Assembly: GCA_030142905.1 (NCBI GenBank)
Contig: JASJOG010000016.1
Coordinates: 747,001-811,000, forward strand
Length of the DNA stretch: 64,000 nucleotides
Origin: Heliopora coerulea
Lineage: Eukaryota > Cnidaria > Anthozoa > Scleralcyonacea > Helioporidae
Reading direction: 5' to 3'
Shown here: in pieces, positions 22,367 to 32,353 of the stretch
Layout: each line of letters begins with the position of its first letter
Numbering within the stretch: position 1 is the stretch's first letter
Made by a program: the position numbers and the translations under genes
The notes under the pieces: model-generated
Told to the model about the DNA's origin: nothing
Database searches by the model: none
Seen by the model: the letters and a program-made list of their open reading frames with translations, nothing else

Positions 22367-23525
22367 CCCTATTTCACATGGGGGGGGGGCTTTTTTGGCC
22401 CCCCCCCACCTATACTTTGTTTCATAAAATTTGAACTGTTGTCCAATTCGGCTGAAATTTTGTGACTTTTAATATTTTTTTATTGCGGTTATTTTGCTAT
22501 AAAGAAGTTTTAAAAATTTTCGCGTTTTCCGGGGGTAATTCCACTTTTGTCGCCAGGGGGTGAAAAATCACTTTTTGCGGTTTTACAATCTTTGGTTTTA
22601 TTTTCGTCTGATTAGGTTTTTTCGACAATAATGTTGAATTTTTTTTGCCTGCCAATTACATCTTAGGTCTAAGACCAATTTGAATGCGCAATCATCATTT
22701 TTATTTTTTTTCAGGGGGTAAAATTCAATTCCGGTTGTTATTTTTTGAACTCAAACACTCTAATGTTTTTCTCAAATTTTGATGTCTTTTTTGATTTTTT
22801 ATCACACTGATTTATTACTACATCTTCAATTTAGTTCTATGTGTGCCTTTTTCAACTGGAAAATGCAGTCTCGGGGGTAAACACAATAAGTTACTTTCAG
22901 TTATTCTGTAATTAGTAATTAGTGGAATACAAATCACAGGCAAAACGTTTCTTTTATACAAATCTTCAAAGCTTCCCTTTTGTATGAAAGTGTTAGTTAA
23001 ATCCATTATTGATATTTTGATGTATAGAAAGAAGTGTAAAACAGATTAGAAACCCTACTTATCTGAGGTATTGAAAAAGGTGTGAAAAGTTACAAAAGTT
23101 ACAACAAGTGACAGGACGTCGAACAACCAGCAGCACTTGAAGCTCCAAGTGATCGAAAAAGATGCTTTTACTGCATCGAACAGTTGAAGGGAAAGCCTCA
23201 TTACAAGGAACAAAAGAACAAACTTGGCAAATCTAAGCATTGTTGTCCATCCTGTCAAAGAACAGTATGCACAAAGCACGCAAGCTACGTATGTAATGAA
23301 TGCATTGAAAAATTCCTCATATAGACTTGAACGGACCCCCAGCAAAGACACTTGAAAAAATTTTTTGTAGATATTTTGATGTTTTTTGACTAGTAATATA
23401 TTTTTCTAGCATATCCCAAAGTTTCATCCATTTCCCATTTCCCGTTCTCGAAATAATTAGGGGGACCAAAAAAGCCCCCCTCCCATGTGAAATAAAGGCA
23501 TACCGATATGCCATGTTAAATAGGG
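22367..23525 (+). mobile_element. piggyBac-like element with TTAA target sites
   Basis: Bounded by TTAA (22363-22366 and 23526-23529), with terminal inverted repeats CCCTATTT...AAATAGGG. Longer subterminal inverted repeats follow: CACATGGGGGGGGGGCTTTT on the left against AAAAAGCCCCCCTCCCATGTG on the right minus a base, the right side being offset by an extra 22-bp block. The TTAA target and CCC-start ends are hallmarks of piggyBac. A transposase C-terminal remnant lies inside (23112-23324), which agrees. About 1.16 kb, an internally deleted copy. Confidence 0.82.
23112..23324 (+). pseudogene. piggyBac-type transposase C-terminal cysteine-rich domain
   Basis: An in-frame run of about 70 codons ends at TAG 23322-23324: 'DRKRCFYCIEQLKGKPH', then 'LGKSKHCCPSCQRTVCTKH' and 'ASYVCNECIEKF'. 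The spacing C-x2-C ... C-x2-C-x4-C-x2-H-x4-C-x2-C matches the zinc-binding C-terminal domain that recognises the element ends in piggyBac transposases. The catalytic DDD domain is deleted. The minus-strand frame over the same bases is a shadow. Confidence 0.75.
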
Positions 23526-23529
23526 TTAA

Positions 23530-24060
23530 GGGACAGCTCCAACTCGACCATATTTATAATGTCTGGAGAGAAAATTATGCTAATGGTTGCATAGTATTCA
23601 TCATGTGTGTCATTTTGTCGATAATAAATCCTTATCATTGAACAAAAGAGCACCATATGTTTTTAGTTTTCTTTTGAACAACTGCTATCGTTATTTTTGG
23701 AAAACAGTACCTCGTTTATCGTGGATTCGTCAGCATACCAAAGTCGGCTTTTAATCAGAGTGATGCAGAAGTTCTAGGGGAGTGACATTCTGCTTTGTAG
23801 ACTAAGGTACGGAATAACACGTCATACAATAGAAAAGCTCAGACAATAGAATAGATCAGAATACAACAGAAGAGATCATAAGTAGTGAATGAAACCGCAC
23901 ACGTGTTATGAACTAAATCATTCGAGTGATGCAAAATAATCCTTACCCAGAGTTAAAACAATTCTAATTGAACGAAAATAATAGCCAACCATTATTTTTA
24001 GATTAGTATTTGAAGTACAGTTTTAACCCAGAACATTGGTAATATCTCAATTGAATACTG
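23530..24060. other. No gene recognised
   Basis: AT-rich, short frames only; a short AATAGA-rich run lies near 23830-23860. Confidence 0.35.
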
Positions 24061-24084
24061 ATTATAGTGGAAGTATATATGCTA

Positions 24085-24115
24085 TAGTCTATTTCAGAAT
24101 CATCCTCAGGGTATT
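24085..24115 (-). repeat. PLE-type tail fragment (minus), similar to family e
   Basis: On minus: CTGAGGATGATTCTGAAATA. The same words form the tail of PLE-e at 50378-50411, there with CTGATGA. The GAAACG-type second half is missing here. Confidence 0.5.
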
Positions 24116-24221
24116 ATGAAATAGAATTGAAACAGTGCACATCCATCCTCATGGATAGCGTTAAGTTGTCGCGAGAATATTTCGTGCACCTAAATTGGAT
24201 AAAAACTCGCCTCCAATCCCT

Positions 24222-24345
24222 GTGGAATCGATAGCTCAACAGGTAGAGCGGCGGACCGGTATCCCGAAGGTGCGAGTTCAAATCCCACTGGAGTCAACAT
24301 TTTTCAGTTGACTTCAACAGTATAGGTTAATTGTGAAGTTATCAT
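24222..24345 (+). repeat. tRNA-derived SINE head
   Basis: TAGCTCAACAGGTAGAGC (24232-24249) is a good A box with D-loop, and GAGTTCAAATCCC (24274-24286) a good B box at tRNA spacing; the acceptor stem and anticodon arm do not fold cleanly. The 3' part 'TTTTTCAGTTGACTTCA...GTATAGGTTAATTGTG' recurs at 27475-27570. I call it a tRNA-like SINE rather than a gene. Confidence 0.6.
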
Positions 24346-24644
24346 ATGCTATAGTAAACCCCAACATAGAATCCTTACCCAATCGTGTTAGAAATAATAA
24401 CTCTCTGCATTCCTTTAACATATTACTATATCCTCAGCCAGCCTTACAAAATAATCACGAATGTTTAAACCTGAGTGTTTCTGTTGCAGTTACCTGACGC
24501 TTCCAGTTTTCAACGTTAGTCGGCGTAAATTTATGTGTAAATGTCGTATGCATGTCTCACTTGGAAATCTACATGTTGAAGCGATCCGTTTGCTAAAAAC
24601 TTATCTGTCTATCGAACTTTGCGTTGGATGATTCCAGTTCTTTT

Positions 24645-26839
24645 TGACAAGCAAAATTCAACTGGCCGATGTACGACAGCTGTTAGCTAGATTAAAAAAA
24701 CAAATTCTTTTTGTCGGCATAGATCCGGATCGTTTAACTTAATATACATGGATTCCATAATCCTTAAAAGAAATGCTGAGCGGCACTTTGTCAGGATGCT
24801 AACTTTGGGGTCTCAATAGGTACTGACACAACATCTGTTTGACAATATGTGTCGACCGATTGCCGAATCACAATTAATCATCTAAGCAGAAGTATATTGC
24901 CTTTTAGGTTGCTGACTTAATGGTACAGTCTTGTTTCGTATAACACTTGGAACATGTTGCTTGATCTTTTCGCTTAACCATTGAGTTGTTCTACCTACAT
25001 GGCGAGAACCACACTTGCATTTAAAATCATAAACCACGCAACTTGAAGAAAAAGCAGGCAGAGAATCTTTAGGTGTAGGTGGTTGGATAGTCCTAGTAGA
25101 AAATATGCAACAGAGCTTTGTTGCGACTGAAAGGAACCTTCAAACACTTCTTCCGAGGTTAAAGAAATCAAATCAGATCAGTGAGGAATTTTATAACGAA
25201 GTTCGTCCTACTGGTTCAGAACGGCCCAGTATGCATGGATTACCCAAAATACATAAACAAGATGCTCCAATACTTCCCATTCTTTCAATGATTAAATCGG
25301 CACAATATAGCTTAGTTAAACAGCTCTCTATATTACTTGAACTAGTTCTAAAGAAATATTCAGCACGTGTTTTGAAAGATTCATTCAACTCTTATTATTA
25401 TGTGCACTTTCGATATATTCAGCCTATTTGCGGCTATTCCTCTTGATGAAAATATAAAGATCTGCATATATGCTCTTTACCACACGGACATAAAACCACC
25501 ACCACTCTCCGAAGATGCGTTTATGGATTAATGATCATGGCTACGAAAAGAGTTAAATTCAGTTTTGGTAACACTATATTCAAGCACGTGGATAGCGTAG
25601 CAATGGGCTCTCAGCTAGGACCTGTGCTGGCAAACATCTTTGTCGGATTTTATGAAACAATCTTCTTCAAAGAATCTTGCTCTCAAGATTTACCTGAATG
25701 GTACAGGCGATATGTTGACGATACTTTCTCTCTTTTCATTACTGAAGAACTAGCACGCTCCTTCTTGAGTTCTTTGAACAACATTCATCCCTCTCTGATG
25801 TCCACATGTGAGTTTGAAAATCAAAGAAAATTGTCGTTTTAGATGTTTTAGTTCACATAGAACAAAATGGCTTTTTATCGAGCATTTATCATAAACGTAC
25901 TTTTGCTGAGCTTTACACACGCTATGATTCATTCAGCCCCAAACGACAAAAGATTTCTTTAATAAAATGTTTCAAAAACCGAACGCAAAAGGTCTCCTCA
26001 GAAAAGTTCCTTGAAAAAGATCTGACTAATTTAAAATCTATTTTTTTTATCAAATGGCTATCCAGGGCGACTACTTGATAAGCTCTTTGACTACAATAAC
26101 AATAACAAAGAAAAATTTGTAAGTCCAGAAAAACGCCCTGTTTATTTGGAACTACTCTGGTTAGGAGATATCTCAGAAAATTATTTTGAAAGAGCTCTCA
26201 AAAACGCCACGGAAAAGACATTTTTCGCAACAAAGCTCTGTTGCATATTTTCTACTAGGACTATCCTACCACCTACACCTAAAGATTCTCTGCCTGCTTT
26301 CTCTTCAAGTTGCGTGGTTTATGATTTTAAATGCAAGTGTGGTTCTCGCTATGTAGGTAGAACAACTCAATGGTTAAGCGAAAAGATCAAGCAACATGTT
26401 CCAAGTGTTATACGAAACAAAACTGTACCATTAAGTCAGCAACCTAAAAGGCAATATACTTCTGCTTAGATGATTAATTGTGATTCGGCAATCGGTCGAC
26501 ACATATTGTCAAACAGATGTTGTGTCAGTACCTATTGAGACCCCAAAGTTAGCATCCTGACAAAGTGCCGCTCAGCATTTCTTTTAAAGATAATGGAATC
26601 CATGTATATTAAGTTAAATGATCCGGATCTATGCCGACAAAAAAAAATTTGTTTTTAATTTGGCGTTATTTTGATGCTTAATCCCTCCTGCGTGGGATGA
26701 TATCATCGCCTTACGTCAGGTATAAATATAAACTGAAAACTCATCAACAGTTAGCAGACGTTTCCACCTGAAGTGTGGTCTGCCGAAATGCATAGTGCTT
26801 CTTTTTAGTGTTTATTTTCTCACTCTGTGTGGGTTCCTG
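24645..26839 (+). mobile_element. Penelope-like element, family b, with inverted left arm
   Basis: Arms of about 432 bp: 24694-25125 is the reverse complement of 26226-26657. The right side then extends about 180 bp further, including a hammerhead-like block (CCTGAAGTGTGGTCTGCC then GAAATGC, near 26768-26792). A 10-bp direct repeat, CAGTTCTTTT, flanks the whole (24635-24644, 26840-26849). The plus-strand body holds the RT and GIY-YIG remnants. The left arm thus supplies an antisense copy of the GIY-YIG coding part upstream of the RT. Confidence 0.75.
25126..26469 (+). pseudogene. PLE-b reverse transcriptase and GIY-YIG endonuclease
   Basis: PLE proteins join an RT related to telomerase to a GIY-YIG endonuclease. 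Segments in order: 'RPSMHGLPKIHKQDAPIL' (RT fingers), then in another frame 'FDIFSLFAAIPLDENI' (first catalytic Asp, near 25410), 'VDSVAMGSQLGPVLANIFV' (25590-25650), 'RRYVDDTFSLF' (catalytic YVDD, near 25705-25740). A stop follows 'RKLSF' at 25842. From 26146 come 'VVYDFKCKCGSRYVGRTTQW' (GIY-YIG core, VY...YVG) and the following helix. At least two frameshifts and several stops; N-terminal domain missing because the inverted arm replaces it. Confidence 0.82.
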
Positions 26840-26849
26840 CAGTTCTTTT

Positions 26850-27410
26850 CAGAACTGTCTAGTGTAACAATAGTTACAAATTCGCCTAGTGAATAATAGC
26901 CTAAATTTAACAGGCGCTAATGCAGTTTCGCTCCTCAACCATATAAATACAAGTAACACACGTATATCGCATGTCAGTCGACAGCTTCTTACCTGAAGAT
27001 TACAATGATACAGTAACATCAGGAATTCATTCCAAACATAAGGTATTATAGCCCGAAAAACAGACACATATGAGTTCGTGAGCTCGGAACTAACTTGGAT
27101 TGATAAGGGCATTTGAGGTAGGAATGCCGATTGAATGAAGAGTATTCAGAAATATTATGGCATTTTCACTCTACTGCTTATTGTAAGTGAACAATTATAA
27201 TTCTTACAATTATAATTGGTAGTTCCAGTCATAATGATATAGTAAACATACATAAACGAAGTTTATAACTATTCAAGACTAAATTGATCTTGCAAAACTT
27301 AATATTTGTGTTATTACATTAAAGTACTATATTTATAGTAAAAATTGACTTGCTATTGCAAAGAATAGCTTACTGAATATAGTAAGGCAGTATAATATAG
27401 GCTTCTCCAT
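26850..27410. other. No gene recognised
   Basis: AT-rich, short frames only. 'ATTCTTACAATTATAATT' near 27200 is a local palindrome. Confidence 0.35.
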
Positions 27411-27475
27411 CCTGCTCATCCGCACTACACTAATGAGGCCCTGTAGGCCGAAACGGTTCCGTCTGTAGTTATGAG
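27411..27475 (+). ncRNA. Hammerhead ribozyme, type I, with a core substitution
   Basis: Stem I: ACTACA (27424-27429) pairs TGTAGT (27464-27469), extended across an internal loop by CTCAT (27415-27419) with ATGAG (27471-27475). Core CTAATGA (27430-27436). Stem II: GGCC (27437-27440)/GGCC (27446-27449), loop CTGTA. GAAA 27450-27453. A 3-4 bp stem III ACGGTTCCGT ends at U27462, with the cleavage-site C at 27463. The core has A where hammerheads need G (CUGAUGA), so self-cleavage is predicted to be lost. PLE- and retrozyme-associated hammerheads share this very short stem III. Confidence 0.8.
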
Positions 27476-27575
27476 CGGCGGACAGTTATCCCGAAGGTGC
27501 GAGTTCAAATCCCGCTCGAGTCAACATTTTTCAGTTGACTTCAGCAGTGTAGGTTAATTGTGAAGTTTCGTTTCA
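27475..27575 (+). repeat. tRNA-like SINE 3' fragment
   Basis: GCGGCGGACAGTTATCCCGA, then a B box GAGTTCAAATCCC and 'GTAGGTTAATTGTGAAGTTT'. Matches the second half of the repeat at 24222-24345. The A box is missing, replaced by the hammerhead segment that joins it at 27470-27480. Confidence 0.6.
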
Positions 27576-27746
27576 TAAAGCTAGATAACTTGTTTAAAAC
27601 ATTTTAATTCGCTACTCAGAGTTTCATGCTTCTCGCAAAGCAATCATTTGGCGACTGCCAAGAATAACTAAGTTATTCTTAGTTATTAGAAGCATGAAAC
27701 TCTGAGTAGCGATTAAAATGTTTTGAACAAGTTATTTAGCTTTGTG
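27576..27746. mobile_element. Tail-only hairpin of PLE family c
   Basis: About 57-bp arms (27576-27631 against 27688-27744) both carry the PLE-c tail words GAAACTCTGAGTAGCG or its complement; the centre contains AAGTTATTCTTAGTTATT. On minus, ATGATTGC...GCATGAAACTC resembles the CTGATGATCGC...GCGTGAAACTC motif of the copy at 34717-35852. No coding sequence. Confidence 0.65.
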
Positions 27747-27784
27747 ATTCGATTTGTACAGTAGCAGGTTTGAAAACATATGAA

Positions 27785-27815
27785 TAGGGTGCTCAATACC
27801 GAAGTAGAGCGGGAT
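27785..27815 (-). repeat. PLE-c terminal block (minus)
   Basis: On minus: CCCGCTCTACTTCGGTATTG followed by AGCACCC. The same block is at 35960-35990 (+) and 42168-42198 (+), each beside PLE-c-like hairpins, so it marks the end of that family. Confidence 0.5.
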
Positions 27816-28204
27816 AGTTAGACGAGACAAACTTGGTAACTTCATATAAGTTTTAATCACGACAAATTTGTTTCGTGATTTGTTTCGCGTGTGATGTTAA
27901 TGCTCAGGAAACTTGATATTATATACACGGATGACGTCATGTGCCAATATAGTGTGTGGAATAAGATTATGAATAATTAATGTCTGCATAGCAAGTGTTT
28001 TTTTCTATGTCTACAAGTTGAAACGAACTCGTTTCTAGAGTTCAATGAACTTAGATTAGGATGGCATATTATGATGAATTTTTCGTGCAAGCATAAGTTA
28101 CATCTTTTGGTTTTACTTGAATAGGTCCAACATTGCTTGATTATTTTCCATTCCATCTAGTATTTAATTTTAGGGTCCTTTAAGTTCCAAACGTATTTAC
28201 TTAG

Positions 28205-28600
28205 TGCGGTTATGTTTTTGTGCTTCGGATTTCTAAAAGAGTTTGTATGGTTGTGATATCTTCTCTTCTGACTGTTGCTTCATACACGACTCCTTCTGTT
28301 TGGTATTTCCCAGCGAGCGGACAGGATTCTTTCTGGCGGCAATTACACTCTCTGGTAGTAGATAGGTTGGTTTGAATTTCTTTGGCGAGTAAATGCTTGC
28401 TGTGCGATGCGATGATGCTTGCCATGTTCGGCATATAGCTGTAGCTCAATTTCAGTGTACTCCTATTAAATATTTTATGTAGAGGGTAGTTTCTAGGGAA
28501 GCATTCTTCAATGATCTGCAAGAATTTATGTCCTATGTTGGTCGAGACGTTAGCGCTGTAAGGTGGGTTGAGCACTCTACGGATATATAAGGATAACTAA
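28205..28600 (-). pseudogene. PLE linker/zinc-like region, family c-type fragment
   Basis: An open minus-strand frame (28575 to 28210) reads 'MLNPPYSANVSTNIGHKFL', 'IIEECFPRNYPLHKIFNRS', 'LKLSYSYMPNMASIIASH' and 'CNCRQKESCPLAGKYQTEG' then 'VVYEATV'. This is the region between RT thumb and GIY-YIG of Neptune/Nematis-like PLEs, including the CxC...C cluster and the first GIY strand. The related element at 34821-35378 has 'CNCKNRDTCPLAGKC'. The endonuclease core is cut off at about 28210, and no RT is found upstream. Confidence 0.75.
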
Positions 28601-28688
28601 TAGCGTTAAGGAATGCCCGTCGCTCGAGTAGCGGTTTGAGCACTCTGGTCCTTTATCAATCCAAGTTCATTCCGAGCTGCACTGATGA

Positions 28689-28702
28689 ACTGTAGTACCC
28701 CT
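28689..28702. repeat. Left target-site duplication of PLE-a copy 1
   Basis: ACTGTAGTACCCCT, repeated exactly at 32340-32353. Fourteen bases fits the variable duplications of Penelope-like elements. Confidence 0.85.
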
Positions 28703-28960
28703 AACATGTTTGAGGAAGTTGATCGTCCAGGTTAGTGTAGTCTTGAGAAAGACTGTTGGTTGAAGTGACTGACGTTTCGACAGCCTTAGCGGCGGTCATC
28801 TTCAGAGTCAAAAGGAGAGTAAATGTCAGGTTCGCCTGTATTTGTATCTGGCTCGTGCGTGATAAGTGGGCGGTCGTATTGGTCATGGAGGTGTGATATT
28901 TGGCGAGAAGCAATGGGTGTGGTTGTGTAGGCGTTAATTATAGTTTGTCGAAGTGTAAGT

Positions 28961-31198
28961 CTATTGGCTGCTCGCACGTTTGACTTTGTGAATTAGTCGT
29001 TTGTAAGGTCCCGGTAATTGTTGTGATCGGTTTAATGGATTTTGTTCTAAGTTTGTATACCAGCTTTCTAGTGTGAGTCGCTGTTTGTAGTTGGTGCTGT
29101 ACGTAATGCATTTTGCCGATTCCCAGTCAATGTTGTGTTTGGTTTGTCGGTGGTGTTCGGCAATGTGGTTGGTTTTGTCTCCGTTTTTTGTCGCTCGTTT
29201 GTGTTCTGTGAGTCGTGTATTTAAGTTTCTGCTAGTCTCACCTATATAAGTGGCTTGGCAGTCGAAGCAATTAATTTTGTAAACTGCACCTTGTCTTTCG
29301 TGCGGTTGTTCTCTGTCCTTAACATTAGTCAGTACATGTCGTAAAGTTGTGATCGGTTTGTGCGCTACTCGTATATTGTATGGTCGTAAGATACGCGAGA
29401 TAATCTCAGACGTACCTTTTATGTAGGGTATCGTTGCTGTAGTTGTTGTCGGACTGTTGTTTTCGTCGCGTTCATTGTCTTTGTAAGTGTTAAGTTTGAT
29501 GAAGTCAGAGTTATAGTTGTTTTTGTGGAAAACGCATTGTAAGTAGTCATTTTCTTGGCGTAGAGCGTCGGATGAGTTGCAAATGAGTTGTGCGCGTCTC
29601 GTCAATGTTTTGATGGTGGTAGCTTTGTGTGAGGTAGGATTGTACGATGATTGGTCCAGTAGTCTGTCAGTATGCGTTGGTTTCCTTTAGACAGTGGTCT
29701 GTAGTTTGTTATTGTCACGACTTACCAAACAGTCTAGGAATGGAATAGCTCCGTCTTCTTCAATCTCTTTGGTAAATTGTATGTGACTGTTCTGTTCGTT
29801 AATGTGTTTGTGAAACTCGTCAATTTCGTCTTCGGGTAGTGCAGTAATCGTGTCGTCAACGTAACGAAACCAAAAAGGTAACGTGTGTTTGTAAGTTGCA
29901 AGAGCTCGTTCCTCTATGGATTGCATTACAATTTCAGCAACCACAACAGAAACGGGTGAGCCCATTGCTGTGCCATGTAACTGTTTGTAGTGTTTACCGT
30001 TGTATTGAAAGTAAGTTGATGTGAGGCAAAGTTCCTGTAGTTCCACGATGTCCCCTGTAGGTAAAGGAAGTGCGTCAGTAAATTCGTTGATGGCAGTTTT
30101 GGTGCATTCTAGCGCCAGTTGAAGCGGAATACTGGTAAACAGTGATTTCACGTCAAAAGACACTAGCTTGTGGTTGTGTGGTATTTGTACTGTTTTGAGA
30201 TTGTTGATGAAGGTTTCAGTCGATCGTAGTCTATGTTGTGACTTGTTGGTTAGTGGTTGCAGTATGGTAGTTAAGTATTTGGAAAGTTCGTAAGTAGGCG
30301 ACCCACAGAACGAAACTATAGGTCGCATGGGTATTTGTGGCTTGTGAAGTTTCGGTAGTCCGTACAGCTTTGGTGATCGCGGTAGTTAACACCTGAGTCG
30401 ATAGTAAGTTTGTTGAGTGATCGTGTTAGTTTTTCTCATTGAGAAAATTTTGTTGTTAAGTTTTCGTTGAAGTGATGGTGCAGGGTCTCGTTTAAGTAGT
30501 TCGTAGGTTTGTTTGTCGTTAACTAGTTCGTCCATTTTGTCGTAGTAATCGGTCTTGTCCATAACAACAGTAACGCGTCCTTTGTCTGCTGGTAGTATGA
30601 CAATGTTTTCGTCATGTTTTAGTCGTTTGAGTGCTTGTTTTTCGACTGTCGTCAAGTTAGTATCACGTATAGAAGCCGATTGTACGGTGGAGGCGACCCT
30701 ACTCCTGATCTCGTCTTTTGTTGCCTCTGCCAAATCTCTTTGAGAAGCTAAGACAGCCTCGACACTCGATACAATCGCCTCAGTCGGTATATGTTTGGGT
30801 GTTATAGAGTGTTTTAGTCCGTAAGATAGTAATCGAGTTTCAGTTTCGTCTAAAGGGCGCGAGGAAATATTCTTGACCCAGTTATCGTCATGCTTTTGTC
30901 GTTTACGTGTTCTGCTGCGTTGTAATCGTTCAAGTTTCTGTTGGTATTTCGCTCGATATTCTGTTTCGTTTTTGAGAGCTCGTTTGTCAGCAATGGTCTG
31001 TATAGTAGAAAGTAAGTCGTTACTCACGTTTGTAGGTATCAGTTGTCTCAGCTTGTCCAGTCTTCGTTGCTGTTGGTTTTTGTAGTAGTTGAGTCGTCTG
31101 TGACAGTCGTTAATCCGCGCTCGGATCAGTCGTCTGCTGGTGGAGTTGACGATCTGAATAGCCTCTTGTGTGTTCAACGGGGACTTTAACAAACACAT
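28961..31198 (-). pseudogene. PLE-a RT plus GIY-YIG endonuclease, two nonsense codons
   Basis: One frame of about 745 codons, interrupted only by in-frame stops at 30386-30388 and 29687-29689. Order: a basic coiled N-terminal region; 'VILPADKGRVTVVMDKTDYY' (PLE N-terminal motif); 'LYGLPKLHKPQIPMRPIVS' (RT fingers); 'FDVKSLFTSIPLQLALECT' (first Asp); 'LHGTAMGSPVSVVVAEI'; 'FRYVDDTITAL' (catalytic YVDD); 'AIPFLDCLV'; then 'ISRILRPYNIRVAHKP' and the GIY-YIG domain 'GAVYKINCFDCQATYIGETS' with Arg in 'NTRLTEHKR'. The stop at 29687 replaces a Tyr codon kept in the copy at 44.3-45.9 kb. Nearly intact, so a young insertion. It shares most of the thumb-to-tail region with the inverted arm at 31204-32313. 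Confidence 0.92.
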
Positions 31199-31203
31199 TA
31201 ACT

Positions 31204-32055
31204 CACAAACACATTAACGAACAGAACAGTCACATACAATTTACCAAAGAGATTGAAGAAGACGGAGCTATTCCATTCCTAGACTGTTTGGTAAGTCGTG
31301 ACAATAACAAACTACAGACCACTGTCTAAAGGAAACCAACGCATACTGACAGACTACTGGACCAATCATCGTACAATCCTACCTCACACAAAGCTACCAC
31401 CATCAAAACATTGACGAGACGCGCACAACTCATTTGCAACTCATCCGACGCTCTACGCCAAGAAAATGACTACTTACAATGCGTTTTCCACAAAAACAAC
31501 TATAACTCTGACTTCATCAAACTTAACACTTACAAAGACAATGAACGCGACGAAAACAACAGTCCGACAACAACTACAGCAACGATACCCTACATAAAAG
31601 GTACGTCTGAGATTATCTCGCGTATCTTACGACCATACAATATACGAGTAGCGCACAAACCGATCACAACTTTACGACATGTACTGACTAATGTTAAGGA
31701 CAGAGAACAACCGCACGAAAGACAAGGTGCAGTTTACAAAATTAATTGCTTCGACTGCCAAGCCACTTATATAGGTGAGACTAGCAGAAACTTAAATACA
31801 CGACTCACAGAACACAAACGAGCGACAAAAAACGGAGACAAAACCAACCACATTGCCGAACACCACCGACAAACCAAACACAACATTGACTGGGAATCGG
31901 CAAAATGCATTACGTACAGCACCAACTACAAACAGCGACTCACACTAGAAAGCTGGTATACAAACTTAGAACAAAATCCATTAAACCGATCACAACAATT
32001 ACCGGGACCTTACAAACGACTAATTCACAAAGTCAAACGTGCGAGCAGCCAATAG
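31204..32055 (+). pseudogene. PLE-a C-terminal half in the inverted arm
   Basis: The plus-strand copy of the RT end and GIY-YIG domain, starting inside the palm ('NSHIQFTKEIEEDGAIPF'), reading through the same TAA at 31327-31329 as the minus copy. An open 214-codon frame follows (31411-32055), identical in translation to 28961-29605. It holds 'RQGAVYKINCFDCQATYIGE'. It has no RT core and cannot act alone; the shared stop shows both arms come from one template. Confidence 0.88.
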
Positions 32056-32210
32056 ACTTACACTTCGACAAACTATAATTAACGCCTACACAACCACACC
32101 CATTGCTTCTCGCCAAATATCACACCTCCATGACCAATACGACCGCCCACTTATCACGCACGAGCCAGATACAAATACAGGCGAACCTGACATTTACTCT
32201 CCTTTTGACT

Positions 32211-32250
32211 CTGAAGATGACCGCCGCTAAGGCTGTCGAAACGTCAGTCA
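32211..32250 (+). ncRNA. Hammerhead-like motif in the PLE-a tail (plus arm)
   Basis: CTGAAGA (32211-32217), then T, then a stem GAC-GCC against GGC-GTC, then GAAA (32238-32241) and CGTCAG, which closes on CTGA. This is the compact plan described for PLE hammerhead variants, but an unpaired U follows the core and the third helix is minimal. The mirror copy lies on minus at about 28766-28805. Activity is uncertain. Confidence 0.5.
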
Positions 32251-32339
32251 CTTCAACCAACAGTCTTTCTCAAGACTACACTAACCTGGACGATCAACTT
32301 CCTCAAACATGTTACGATTCTCCCAGGTTCAAACCATTT

Positions 32340-32353
32340 ACTGTAGTACCCCT
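32340..32353. repeat. Right target-site duplication of PLE-a copy 1
   Basis: ACTGTAGTACCCCT, identical to 28689-28702. The following bases begin element X, so PLE-a landed at the very edge of X. Confidence 0.85.

Larger units (their letters stand above)
28703..32339 (-). mobile_element. Complete composite Penelope-like element, family a
   Basis: A 3.6-kb unit between 14-bp duplications. The left and main part (28703 to 31198) is one minus-strand PLE with a coding body. The right part (31204-32339) is a second, 5'-truncated copy in plus orientation. The arms 28703-29812 and 31204-32313 are inverted copies, 1110 bp each, with identical translations over 214 codons. The right end extends 26 nt further (ACGATTCTCCCAGGTTCAAA and on). 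They join at 31188-31212 across a shared AACACATTAAC word. The same left terminus (CATGTTTG...) is seen in copies at 1800 and 44332, so it is a defined end rather than random truncation. Confidence 0.9.

Noticed and set aside
24225..24296. Functional tRNA genes at 24.2, 37.8 and 42.5 kb
   Set aside because: A and B boxes are good, but acceptor and anticodon stems do not pair well, and 3' extensions are shared between copies as in SINEs.
28703..32339. Whole palindrome as an assembly artefact
   Set aside because: The flanks differ, carry an exact 14-bp duplication, and similar composites with their own duplications occur at 1.8, 44.3 and 55.8 kb. An artefact remains possible but is the less likely reading.
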